Assembly: GCF_039414295.1 (NCBI RefSeq)
Contig: NZ_JBCITM010000003.1
Coordinates: forward strand, 62,001 to 126,000
From: Anoxynatronum sibiricum
GTDB lineage: Bacteria; Bacillota; Clostridia; Peptostreptococcales; Tindalliaceae
Length of the DNA: 64,000 bases
Direction: 5' to 3'
Under the pieces are notes generated by a model. The model was given only the letters and a program-made list of their open reading frames with translations. It did no database searches and had not been told where the DNA came from. Within the stretch, counting starts at the first letter, position 1; every line of letters starts with the position of its first letter. Shown one piece after another: positions 43,543-52,057 of the stretch. A program made the position numbers and the translations under genes.

Positions 43543-45936
43543 ATGCATAGCATTAAGTTTAAAATGCTGTTGTTGATGCTGTGTTCGCTGATACTTATAT
43601 CTGCAACAGCGGTACTGGTATTGGGAAGAGTGGGCAGTGACACGGTGATCAGAGAATCTGAGTCAGTAGTGCGGCATTTAGCTGAAGAGGGGGCTGCAAG
43701 AATCTCTTTGGAGATCGCACATTATTTTGAAACGCTCACATTACTGGCTAATCTTGAAGAGGTTCAGAGCATGAAAGTGGAGCGACAAATGGCAGTTCTA
43801 TCACCCAAGGTAGCAGCTACAAAGTTTCAGTCACTGGCAGTGGTGGAAGCAGATGGATTAGCTCACTATACAGATGGGACCAGGCTGTCAGCTGCCCACC
43901 GGCCCTATGTTCAACAGGCGCTGGCAGGTAAAGCTGCCTTATCAGATTTAACCTACAGTCCCAGCACGGGTCAGCCGGTACTGCTGTTGGTTGTGCCCAT
44001 TGAAACTGTTGACGGAAATCCTGCGGCATTAATGGGACAGCTGGATGGTCATCTCTTGAATGACATGACCCAGGCGGTTATATATGGAGATCGGGGCGTC
44101 GCTTATATCATCAATCGAAAAAGTGTCTTTCAGGCCTACCCCCACAATCCCCAAGTGGCGTTTAAAAAAATGAACCTGCAGCAGATCGCAGCTGATTTTC
44201 CATCATTAAGCTCTTTTGCTGCTTTTGCGGAAAACGCACTGAGCAATGGCACAGGCGTTGGAACATATACGTCTTCACAAGCAGAGATGTACATGGGCTA
44301 TGATGCGATTTCTGGAACCGACTGGGTACTTTTCAGCGGATTGGCAGATGACGCCGTTTTTTCAATACTGACAATGTATCGAAACCGCCTCTATCCACCC
44401 TTGATTGCGATTCTTTTGATCAGTTTTCTGGGGACTTTATGGTTAGCTGAGCGATTTACAGAGCCAGTGATTCAACTTGAAAGTCTGTTCACACGTGCAG
44501 CATCCGGAGATCTAACGGTGAGGGCACAGCCTCGTGGAAAAGATGAGATCAGCCGTGCCGGCCACAGTTTCAACCATATGATGAAGCGCATTAACCAATT
44601 GACGTATTATGACTCAGTCACGGGACTGCCCAACAGCCGGGTCATGGAAGATGTCTTTGAAGAGCTTCTAAAGACGACTGATTCTGATCAAACTGTAGTT
44701 GATGAAGAGAATATAGATCAGCACACTTTAAAAGCAGCACTCTGGGTGATAGAAGCAGGAAATCTTCATCGGGTGAATGAACAGTTTGGATATCATCAGG
44801 GAAACCAAGTCTTCAAGGCAGCAGCGCAGCGGCTTAAAAATCTTTTGACAGATCAGATGACGGTCTATCGGGGTGCCAGTAACGATTTGCTGGTATTATG
44901 TTCTGATTATGAAACGGATCAGGAAATGCTGAAAAAGCTTGCTGATACGATTCTCCAGATGGATGAACCATACATGGCCGGAGAAGAACGAATCACCCTG
45001 GTGTTTCGGGCTGGTGTGGCTCTTTATCCTGAAAATGGAAGCAACCTTGAAGAACTGTTGAAGAACGCTGGATTTGCAAAGAACTTAGTGCGGCAACAGC
45101 CATTGAAACAGGTCATTTTCTTTGATGAAGATATTCGTCACCGTGAACTGGCTGTTCGGCGAATGGAAGAAGACCTGGCCCTTGCGTTGGAGCAAAACCA
45201 GCTGCATTTGGTATACCAGCCCATTTATCACCTCGAAACTGGAAGAGTTCGCGGCGCAGAAGCGTTATTGCGCTGGCACCATCCTCAGCAAGGCTACATA
45301 TCACCCGAGATATTTATTCCTGTCGCTGAACGAACGGGTCTCATAGATACCATTGGCCAGTGGGTGTTGAGAGAAGCTTTTCAACAGACAGCTGAATGGA
45401 AGTCAAGTGGTATGGAGAATATGAGAATGTCGGTCAACCTATCAGCGCGTCAGTTTGAATCTCCGCGATTTATCGGTATGGTGCGGCAATTGGCAGAAGA
45501 GAATTATGAAATGCCTTCAAAAATTGAGCTTGAGTTAACAGAAAGCACAGTGATTCATCAAGTGGAAGAAAGTGTTGAAAAACTAAAAGAGCTGCGCCAT
45601 ATGGGCTTTAGAATAGCCATCGATGATTTCGGCACAGGTTATTCATCCCTCAGTTATCTGGTGCGATTACCCGTGGATACGCTGAAAATCGATCGTTCTT
45701 TTATTATGAACATGGAAGACAGTTCTCAGGCACGTTCAATTGTATCATCCATCATTGCCATGGGAAGATCGCTGCATCTTGAGCTTGTGGCAGAAGGAAT
45801 TGAAACAGAACAACAACTGGCAATGCTGCGTCAGGAAAATTGTCAGATGGGGCAAGGCTTTTACTTTAGTTCGGCGATGACCGCAGATAAGTTCATACGG
45901 CTTGTCAGAAGTCAGATCCAGTTGAAAAGGCCATAG
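43543..45936 (+). CDS. Membrane c-di-GMP phosphodiesterase: dCache-HAMP-degenerate GGDEF-EAL
   Basis: A 797-residue protein. N-terminal helix (about 5-27), extracellular Cache sensor to about 280, second helix near 290-310, HAMP, GGDEF-like domain (from about 360), EAL domain (from about 550). The GGDEF site reads GASND, so cyclase activity is unlikely. The EAL domain keeps the catalytic set: GAEALLRW, the Asn of VNLSARQ, ELTEST, DDFGTGYSSL, KIDRSF and AEGIE. It should therefore degrade c-di-GMP. The ATG at 43543 is 7 bases after AAGGAAG; a TTG 20 codons upstream is the alternative. A PilZ receptor is encoded at 6.8 kb. Confidence 0.88.
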   Translation: MHSIKFKMLLLMLCSLILISATAVLVLGRVGSDTVIRESESVVRHLAEEGAARISLEIAHYFETLTLLANLEEVQSMKVERQMAVLSPKVAATKFQSLAVVEADGLAHYTDGTRLSAAHRPYVQQALAGKAALSDLTYSPSTGQPVLLLVVPIETVDGNPAALMGQLDGHLLNDMTQAVIYGDRGVAYIINRKSVFQAYPHNPQVAFKKMNLQQIAADFPSLSSFAAFAENALSNGTGVGTYTSSQAEMYMGYDAISGTDWVLFSGLADDAVFSILTMYRNRLYPPLIAILLISFLGTLWLAERFTEPVIQLESLFTRAASGDLTVRAQPRGKDEISRAGHSFNHMMKRINQLTYYDSVTGLPNSRVMEDVFEELLKTTDSDQTVVDEENIDQHTLKAALWVIEAGNLHRVNEQFGYHQGNQVFKAAAQRLKNLLTDQMTVYRGASNDLLVLCSDYETDQEMLKKLADTILQMDEPYMAGEERITLVFRAGVALYPENGSNLEELLKNAGFAKNLVRQQPLKQVIFFDEDIRHRELAVRRMEEDLALALEQNQLHLVYQPIYHLETGRVRGAEALLRWHHPQQGYISPEIFIPVAERTGLIDTIGQWVLREAFQQTAEWKSSGMENMRMSVNLSARQFESPRFIGMVRQLAEENYEMPSKIELELTESTVIHQVEESVEKLKELRHMGFRIAIDDFGTGYSSLSYLVRLPVDTLKIDRSFIMNMEDSSQARSIVSSIIAMGRSLHLELVAEGIETEQQLAMLRQENCQMGQGFYFSSAMTADKFIRLVRSQIQLKRP

Positions 45937-45958
45937 AACTTATGATTCAAGTGGCATA

Positions 45959-45996
45959 AAAAAAGTCGCCGGGAGGAAAAAACCCGGTGACTTTTC
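45959..45996. terminator. Bidirectional terminator between the EAL gene and a chemoreceptor
   Basis: AAAAGTCGCCGGG and CCCGGTGACTTTT pair around an A-rich loop, with A and T tracts on either side; it serves the two converging genes. Confidence 0.88.
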
Positions 45997-46001
45997 AATC
46001 G

Positions 46002-47999
46002 TTAAAATTTAAAGCGAGCAATTTGTTCCTGCATTTCTTCAGCCAGCTGTGAAAGGGTGTCACTTGACTCTGCAATCTCCGCCATAGCGGCTGTTTGCTC
46101 CTCCACAGAGGCAGAAGCTTCTTCAGTGCCGGCAGCGTTTTCTTCAGCAATTGCCGAGAGATTTTCAATCACGCCTATAATTTCATCTTTTTTCCGAGCC
46201 ATTTGTTCTCCTGAACGGTTCAAATCGGCTATGGCAGTTTGCACTTCCTGAATGGACTGATCAATACCATCGAAACGGTCATTGGTATCATTCATGCGGA
46301 GAGCTTGTTTTTCAATGATTTCCCCAACGCGTTTCATGGTGGTGACGGCATGTTCCGTCTGACCGGTGAGTTCACTGATCACTGTGTCAATTTCGCCTGC
46401 AAACTGATTTGACTGCTCTGCCAGTTTTCGAATTTCATCTGCCACAACCGCGAAGCCTCTTCCAGCTTCGCCGGCCCTGGCAGACTCAATGGCTGCATTT
46501 AAAGCCAATAAATTCGTTTGTTCGGCGATGCTTTTTATCATTGAACTGGCTGACTGGATTTGATTGGCCTGCTCGTGGGTGCGCTGGATGACCTGACTCA
46601 CATTGTCGGCGGAGCGACTGGTTTCGTCGGTTTGGCTGACCACTTCTTTAAGTGCCTGCATCCCCTCGTCCTTCAATTGTTGCATGGTACCAGCAGATTG
46701 ATTGAGAGAGGCAATGTGCTTCAGATCTTGTTCAATAATGACTGCCAGCTCATTGACGCGCACTGCGCCTTTTTCGGTATCGCTGGCCTGCTCAGCCGCT
46801 CCATTGGCAATTTCTTCGATGGTGCGCGCGACTTCATGAGAAGCAGTCGTGGTCTGCTGGCTGGTGGCGGTTAGTTCTTCTGAAGAAGCGGCAACACTCT
46901 GGGCACTTTCGGTAATGCTTTTTATCAGCGACAGCAAGTTTTGCTGCATGGTTTCCAATGAGCGTGAAATAGTTCCAATCTCATCTTTTCGTTTGGCATA
47001 TTTTTCCAGGTTGTCATCTGTATGAATGCTTAAATCGTAGCCGGCAAACCGGTCCAGCACCGTAGAAAGTCGAATTACCGGTTGGGCGATGGATCGGCCT
47101 GTAATAAAAGCAATCACAAAGCCGATAACAGCAAATAGAAGGGTGGCAATAAAAATGGTATAACGCAGCGCATTGAGGCCGGCAAGTGCCTCTGACTGAT
47201 TGGCGGTATTGACAAGAATCCAGTCGGTGCCAGGAATGGGTGTGAAAGCAGCTGAAGAGTCTACCTGATTAAAGCGATAACTTCCAATCCCTGATTCTTC
47301 TGCCAGTATAAAATCACTGAAATCAGCCAATGGCTGATAAATGGGATTCTCTTTGACAGCCTCGCTGGGCGAAAACTGGTCCATCACAAAATCACGGTTG
47401 GGATGGGACATGACAACACCCTGGCGATTGACCACGTAGGCATACCCTTCATTTCCGTAACCCATTTGATTGGTCTGTTCGCTGAGAGCATTCCCGTCCT
47501 TTCTTCCAATCAGAACGCCTGCTACCCGACCATTGACTTCAATGGGGACGGCCAACATGAGCACGGCCGAATCAGTCACTCGACTGATGATGACATCAGA
47601 AATATTCTGCTCGCCTTCGAAAGCACGCTTCACATATGTTCGATCACCAAGTTCAGCAGTGTTATCTCCCAGTACATATGAAGCGACACCATTTGGAGTG
47701 ACCACGGCCATATCCAAAAATCCCAGACGTTCCACATCGGGTCTTAATGAAGACTGTTGCTCTTCCCAGTTCATCGTGCGGGTTCTGGCCCGGTTGGCAA
47801 TTTCCTGCAAGACTGCCAAGTCACTGCGCAGTTCAGTGGCGATCACCTGAGACTCTGACCTGACTTCCGACTGGAGTGCCTGTTCAAACTGTTCCATAAC
47901 GGTGTTGGTGCTCAAATAGAGTGAAACCATACCCAAACATAAAACAAACGCTAAAATCAAACATCCCACAATGAGTGCAATTTTTCTTGCCAAACTCAT
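46002..47999 (-). CDS. Methyl-accepting chemotaxis protein with Cache sensor
   Basis: A 665-residue chemoreceptor. N-terminal helix (5-28), extracellular double-Cache sensor (about 30-270; GDRTYVKRAFEG, AYVVNRQGVVMSHPN, FTPIPGTDWILVN), second helix near 280-300, HAMP, and a signalling coiled coil with the tip GEAGRGFAVVADEIRKLAEQS. The signalling half is very similar to that of the receptor at 35.1 kb, while the sensor resembles that of the neighbouring EAL protein, so both may sense related ligands. ATG at 47999 after GGGGGAG. Confidence 0.92.
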   Translation of the reverse strand: MSLARKIALIVGCLILAFVLCLGMVSLYLSTNTVMEQFEQALQSEVRSESQVIATELRSDLAVLQEIANRARTRTMNWEEQQSSLRPDVERLGFLDMAVVTPNGVASYVLGDNTAELGDRTYVKRAFEGEQNISDVIISRVTDSAVLMLAVPIEVNGRVAGVLIGRKDGNALSEQTNQMGYGNEGYAYVVNRQGVVMSHPNRDFVMDQFSPSEAVKENPIYQPLADFSDFILAEESGIGSYRFNQVDSSAAFTPIPGTDWILVNTANQSEALAGLNALRYTIFIATLLFAVIGFVIAFITGRSIAQPVIRLSTVLDRFAGYDLSIHTDDNLEKYAKRKDEIGTISRSLETMQQNLLSLIKSITESAQSVAASSEELTATSQQTTTASHEVARTIEEIANGAAEQASDTEKGAVRVNELAVIIEQDLKHIASLNQSAGTMQQLKDEGMQALKEVVSQTDETSRSADNVSQVIQRTHEQANQIQSASSMIKSIAEQTNLLALNAAIESARAGEAGRGFAVVADEIRKLAEQSNQFAGEIDTVISELTGQTEHAVTTMKRVGEIIEKQALRMNDTNDRFDGIDQSIQEVQTAIADLNRSGEQMARKKDEIIGVIENLSAIAEENAAGTEEASASVEEQTAAMAEIAESSDTLSQLAEEMQEQIARFKF

Positions 48000-48369
48000 A
48001 GTCACTCCCCCGATCCATTTTGTTATGATGCGCGTTGCTTAAATTGTTAAATATCTAACATCATAAAGCACGATCCCCTGGTGATCTGTGAAGGAACATA
48101 AAAATGTGGCAACGAAACAGCGTGCCAAATGATGACTGTTATATATGTCATTATATGTCCTTTTGCAGGGTAAAGCAAGAATTACAAGACGCAGTTCTAT
48201 CTTTTGTCGAGTATTCATGAACATGTGCAGAAATATTCCATATTCGATGCTGCACTTTGTGTATTCTGTCCAAAATTTAAAAGATCATGATTGGGTTGCA
48301 GAACCATTTCAAAAAAACAAAGCAACCAGAAGTGGTCTGGCGAGACAGCACATATTTGGCAGAAGAGTC
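48000..48369. other. Gene-free stretch upstream of tRNA-Val
   Basis: About 370 bases between the chemoreceptor start and the tRNA promoter. It is AT-rich and must hold the chemoreceptor promoter on the minus strand, but I cannot place one with confidence. The only ORF of any length lacks a ribosome site and runs into the tRNA promoter. Confidence 0.5.
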
Positions 48370-48398
48370 TTTACACCATCATCTTCATATGTTACAAT
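48370..48398 (+). promoter_or_regulatory. Promoter of tRNA-Val
   Basis: TTTACA at 48370-48375 and TACAAT at 48393-48398, 17-base spacer, 12 bases before the mature tRNA. Confidence 0.75.
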
Positions 48399-48410
48399 AA
48401 CATAGGCCGT

Positions 48411-48486
48411 GGGGAATTAACTCAGCTGGTAGAGTATCTCCTTGACGTGGAGGAAGCCGTGGGTTCGAGTCCCTCATTCCCCACCA
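48411..48486 (+). tRNA. tRNA-Val (anticodon GAC)
   Basis: Cloverleaf of 76 bases. Acceptor GGGGAAT pairs with ATTCCCC; D arm ACTC-AGCTGGTAGA-GAGT-like; anticodon arm TCTCC-TTGACGT-GGAGG with GAC in the loop; T arm GTGGG-TTCGAGT-CCCTC (one wobble or mismatch). The CCA end is encoded. It reads GUC and GUU. Own promoter and terminator, so a single-gene unit. Confidence 0.97.
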
Positions 48487-48488
48487 CT

Positions 48489-48537
48489 GCAAAAGCTCAC
48501 TTCTAAGCATTCTGGAAGTGAGCTTTTGTGCGTTTTT
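48489..48537 (+). terminator. Terminator of tRNA-Val
   Basis: GCAAAAGCTCACTTC and GAAGTGAGCTTTTGTGC form a long stem, followed by GTTTTTG. Confidence 0.92.
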
Positions 48538-48760
48538 GTTTATCAACTTGTCAATCAATGGCAAATGAATCACGACAAATAAAGCAGTTTCTGGCTTCGT
48601 TTTGTATCAATGAGATTGTGGGCGTAGGTGATGAAATCGGTCATACTTTCTCAGTACTCATATGTTATAATTTCATAAAGCAACTACTCCGAAAAGTAGC
48701 CCGGTATGATCCTGCGCGCATCGTAAGGGTCTATATTCTTGCAAAAAGGAGTCCATTATT

Positions 48761-49906
48761 ATGAAAGATCATCGCACAGAAGCGTTCCAGATTCTAAGGG
48801 CCATTGATGGGAAACGCAGTTTTTCCATTGACAAATTGTTTGCCCTGATGAACCAGATTCAGGTGACAGGTTCCATCAGTGGTGCAGCAGCCAATTTATC
48901 TGTTTCCTATCGGTACGCCTGGGGGCTGATTCAGGATGCTGAAAATGCACTGGGGGTAGAACTGGTGATCAAACAGGTGGGAGGTGCAGAGGGAGGCGGT
49001 ACCACCATTACTGAAAAAGGAAAGCGCCTGCTTTATCAATATGATCACTTAAAGCAGGAAATTGATGATCAGCTGACTGATTTGTTAACTTCAGTTGGAG
49101 ATGATTTATCAGAATCCTACAATGAACAGCCTCAAAGAGTTGGCGATCATTTGCTGCTGATGGCGTCAACCATTAGCCCTGTTGAAGCAGGCCTGGTGGA
49201 TATATTGGAACAGGCCTACTATTTGGAGACTGGCATGCTGGTACGCCATATTGCTGCCGGCAGCGGTAGAGCTCTCGACATTGCACGGAAGGGTCGAGTT
49301 GACCTGGTGTTGGTTCATGCCCCGGATCAGGAGCAACTATTTATGGAAGAAGAGTGGGGAATAGAGCGCCGCCATCTCATGAGTAATTCTTTCCAACTGG
49401 TAGGACCGAAGTCAGATCCTGCCCGGCTGTGTAATATTCGCAGTGAGGCAGGTATCACAGGACTTTTCCAGCAAATCGCACTGACCCAAAAACCTTTTGT
49501 AAGCAGGGGTGACCGATCAGGAACACATCTTCGCGAAATGAAAATCTGGGAGCTGGCAGGCGTAAAGCCAGTGGAACCCTGGTATATCAAGACGCCGACA
49601 GTGATGGGAAATGTGGAGGCACTGCAGCTGGCTACGGAAAAAAACGCCTACACACTTACTGATTCGGCAACCTACTGGCAGACACCTTGCCAGGAGTCCA
49701 TGACTGTTTTTTCTGGAGAAACATTGAATGATGCGCTGTTGATGAATCATTATTTTCTAATTGTTGTCAATCCTGAACGATTCCCCAATGTGAATGTTCA
49801 GGACGCCCGATGTTTTGCCGATTGGCTGACCGAAGGTGCTGGACGAGCAATTATTGCAGGATTTGGAAATGAAGATGGGCAAAAATCTCTTTATTTAATA
49901 CCTTGA
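48761..49906 (+). CDS. ModE-like regulator fused to a TupA-like (tungstate-binding) domain
   Basis: A 381-residue regulator in two parts. Residues about 20-95 form a ModE/LysR-type winged helix (LFALMNQIQVTGSISGAAANLSVSYRYAWGLI, GGGTTITEKGKRLL). Residues about 125-375 form a periplasmic-binding-protein fold without signal peptide, with SRGDRSGTHLREMKIW at 248-263. That SRGDxSGTHxxE loop is the oxyanion-binding signature of tungstate-binding TupA proteins. The protein should therefore sense tungstate or molybdate in the cytoplasm and control transcription. It lies just upstream of the Moco riboswitch operon in the same direction. Start after AAAAAGGAG. Confidence 0.85.
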   Translation: MKDHRTEAFQILRAIDGKRSFSIDKLFALMNQIQVTGSISGAAANLSVSYRYAWGLIQDAENALGVELVIKQVGGAEGGGTTITEKGKRLLYQYDHLKQEIDDQLTDLLTSVGDDLSESYNEQPQRVGDHLLLMASTISPVEAGLVDILEQAYYLETGMLVRHIAAGSGRALDIARKGRVDLVLVHAPDQEQLFMEEEWGIERRHLMSNSFQLVGPKSDPARLCNIRSEAGITGLFQQIALTQKPFVSRGDRSGTHLREMKIWELAGVKPVEPWYIKTPTVMGNVEALQLATEKNAYTLTDSATYWQTPCQESMTVFSGETLNDALLMNHYFLIVVNPERFPNVNVQDARCFADWLTEGAGRAIIAGFGNEDGQKSLYLIP

Positions 49907-50073
49907 TTGCAGCGTGATGCATAATAACTCGAGACGGTATATTTCTAAATGCATAACGATGCAATTAGTTAATTGAAAAGAGAAACATCAACTAATCTAT
50001 TCGAAATGCCGGCTTACTTGTTTAAAGGGAGGAAATGACGTAATTTAGCAGATCGGCGAAGCAATAAATTAGG

Positions 50074-50102
50074 TTGACAGACGTTTCACAGTGAACTATA
50101 CT
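50074..50102 (+). promoter_or_regulatory. Promoter of the Moco-riboswitch operon
   Basis: TTGACA at 50074-50079 and TATACT at 50097-50102 with a 17-base spacer. It lies about 55 bases before the aptamer. Upstream 49907-50073 shows no gene. Confidence 0.85.
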
Positions 50103-50157
50103 GAACCTGCAAGGTTTTTCTTGAATTTCGATATGCATTTAAAAACATATAGATAAA

Positions 50158-50262
50158 ACGATGATGGTCATCGTTACCTCCGAGTCTGAATTTCTAAGGG
50201 CGTTGCCTATGAGATCAGACCATTGGGTACCACCGGAAACGGTGTTGCCTCCCCTTCAGAAA
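50158..50262 (+). promoter_or_regulatory. Moco (molybdenum/tungsten cofactor) riboswitch
   Basis: The leader has the Moco-RNA hallmarks: a 5' hairpin ACGATGA/TCATCGT (50158-50174), ACCTCCGAG, a GTCTGA/TCAGAC helix (50184-50220) enclosing AAGGGCGTTGCC, the GNRA hairpin CACCG-GAAA-CGGTG (50231-50244), and then TTGCCTCCCC. This combination is characteristic of the family that responds to molybdenum cofactor or its tungsten analogue. A terminator follows within 30 bases. Which metal form it binds cannot be told from sequence; the TupA-like regulator next door favours tungsten being relevant. Confidence 0.9.
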
Positions 50263-50291
50263 AGGAGAGCTGTTGCAAATGCAATGGATAT

Positions 50292-50321
50292 AAGCGCCTT
50301 CTTTCGGGCGTTTTTTTATTG
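50292..50321 (+). terminator. Terminator behind the Moco riboswitch
   Basis: AAGCGCC pairs with GGCGTTT (one G-T wobble) around TTCTTTCG, then a T run. It would end transcription about 450 bases before the first gene when the riboswitch is in the off state. Confidence 0.85.
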
Positions 50322-50323
50322 CT

Positions 50324-50768
50324 CGCATTAAGATAGGGCATGTTGGAATCCATCGGAAGGAGGTATCATCTAAAAAAATCTGCATGTTGATACATAGTCA
50401 ATTAAGATGTTTCACAAGAAAGTAGTTAAAAATAATGACAGGAAGATTCTGAAAAAAATCAAGAGATACCATGATCAGTCAAGTGAAGCTTGCGATGAAG
50501 TTGATTGTGAGGTGTGCCATGTACAATGGAATTTTTCCGCATCAGGAGTTTGTTGAAGGCTGAACGAGTTCGTCCTTATTAAATACTTTGAAGAAAAAAT
50601 CAGGGAATTAATACACCGGAGACATCACCAACATGAACATTTTTTTCTTGGATGATAGGTGAATGTGTCTTTGGAATTTAAGTGCGCGCAAGCTTCTGCA
50701 AAAAAGTTTAGACGCTTGTGAGAAGAAACTTAGCTGCCGAGGGCAGTCATTTGAAAGGAGCGATTATG
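50324..50768 (+). other. Long untranslated leader after the riboswitch
   Basis: About 445 bases between the riboswitch terminator and the first start codon. No ORF of substance is visible. A perfect AAGGAGGT at about 50357-50364 has no start codon within range. No second promoter could be placed with confidence. The segment could hold a further regulatory element or simply be degenerate coding DNA. Confidence 0.5.
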
Positions 50769-51974
50769 ATGACAGAAATGATGAATGGTAAATGCAGATG
50801 GATGACGTGGTTACTGGTAGTATTGCTGCTTTTTTCACCCTTAACAACATTTGCGCTGGACAAACAGGATTATGCGGTTGAAATCAGAGGTACAGGAGTG
50901 CCAGAGGTGCTTCAGCTTTCCATTGATGATTTAAAGGCAATGCCTGCTGAAGCCCAGATTAACGAAGCCTATGTGTATAACAGCCGGGCCGGCGAAAAAA
51001 CAGCTGAAGTGAAGGGTGTCAGTCTGGCATACGTACTTACTGAGGCAGCTGGTGTGACGGCTGTGACAGGACTGGTTTCTTTCGCAGCTTCTGATGGTTA
51101 TCCCATTGAACCACAACCCTTGGAGGATGTGTTGGACGAAGCACTTCAGTTCGTTCTGGCCTATGAGGTGGATGGTGTAATGGCTGATGAAGATGACAAT
51201 CCAGCAACTCAGGAAATCACGGTGTATCGCAAACAGAAGGAAGAAGGGGAGTTTGGAACGGTTTTCAAGATGATTGAGCGCATTGATGTTGATGCTGCTT
51301 TAGCTGCTTCAGAGAATGAAGAAGCTAAAACATCAGAAGCAACTGAGGCTGCAGAAGAGGCAGAAGATGAAACGCCTGAAATGGAACTTGAAGAGAGCGG
51401 CGATGAGAGTCCTGCCATCAGTTTCACAGACATTACTCCAACATTTGCCTATGCGACAACGGCCATTGAAGGACTGGTGAACAAAGGAGTCGTTTCAGGT
51501 ATGGGAGATGGGCGCTTTGCACCTGCCGAAAACTTGACACGGGCACAAATTGCCACCATCATGGTTAAAGCGTTGGGGCATGAAACCGCAGCTTACCGGG
51601 GCGGTTTTTCAGATGTGAAGGAAAGTGACTGGTTTGCGTCCCATGTACAGGCAGCTGTCGAAGCTGGGATTTTCAGCGGTTATCCAGATGGCACCTTCAA
51701 ACCAGACCGGGTGATCAGCCGCCAGGAGCTGGCAGTTGTTACTGGCAAAGCAGCCGTTGAAACCGGTGTGGTGGAACAGCAGCGTATGGCTAAATTTGTC
51801 ATGGAAAAGTCTGATTACGCAGATAAAGAGGCGGTGCCAGCCTGGGCAGCTCATCAAGTGGCCTGGTTGGAAGCTCAGGGAGTCTTTCGCGATTTTATAG
51901 GAGAAAGCTTTGAGCCTGTCAAAACAGTCAATAGGGCAGAAGCAGCCACGGTGATTTTTAAAACCCTCTATTAA
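50769..51974 (+). CDS. SLH-anchored surface protein with SUOX-like (molybdopterin-binding fold) domain
   Basis: A 401-residue exported protein. Signal peptide (about 1-29, ending TTFA-LD), SUOX-fold-like domain about 32-178 (AVEIRGTGVPEVLQLSIDDLKAM, EVKGVSLAYVLTEAAGV, VSFAASDGYPIEPQ, LAYEVDGVM), an acidic Glu/Ala linker (about 178-215), and three SLH domains from about 217 to the end (FTDITPTFAYATTAIEGL, FSDVKESDWFASHVQAAVEAG, AAHQVAWLEAQGVF). SLH domains tie the protein to cell-wall polysaccharide. No Cys is seen at the Mo-ligand position of sulfite oxidases. First gene after the Moco riboswitch. Start after AAAGGAG; the ATG at 50766 is an equal choice. Confidence 0.88.
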   Translation: MTEMMNGKCRWMTWLLVVLLLFSPLTTFALDKQDYAVEIRGTGVPEVLQLSIDDLKAMPAEAQINEAYVYNSRAGEKTAEVKGVSLAYVLTEAAGVTAVTGLVSFAASDGYPIEPQPLEDVLDEALQFVLAYEVDGVMADEDDNPATQEITVYRKQKEEGEFGTVFKMIERIDVDAALAASENEEAKTSEATEAAEEAEDETPEMELEESGDESPAISFTDITPTFAYATTAIEGLVNKGVVSGMGDGRFAPAENLTRAQIATIMVKALGHETAAYRGGFSDVKESDWFASHVQAAVEAGIFSGYPDGTFKPDRVISRQELAVVTGKAAVETGVVEQQRMAKFVMEKSDYADKEAVPAWAAHQVAWLEAQGVFRDFIGESFEPVKTVNRAEAATVIFKTLY

Positions 51975-52057
51975 TCAACTAGTGTGAATCATTGGCAACA
52001 ACACTCGGCATTCCTCTGTGATTGTCGGGTGTTGGACAATAAAAGTGAGGTGCCGTC

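Noticed and set aside
48145..48405. 86-residue ORF before tRNA-Val
   Set aside because: No ribosome site, mixed composition, and it runs through the tRNA promoter.
50357..50364. AAGGAGGT as the ribosome site of an unlisted small gene
   Set aside because: No ATG, GTG or TTG lies at a usable distance; the first codons after it give a stop.
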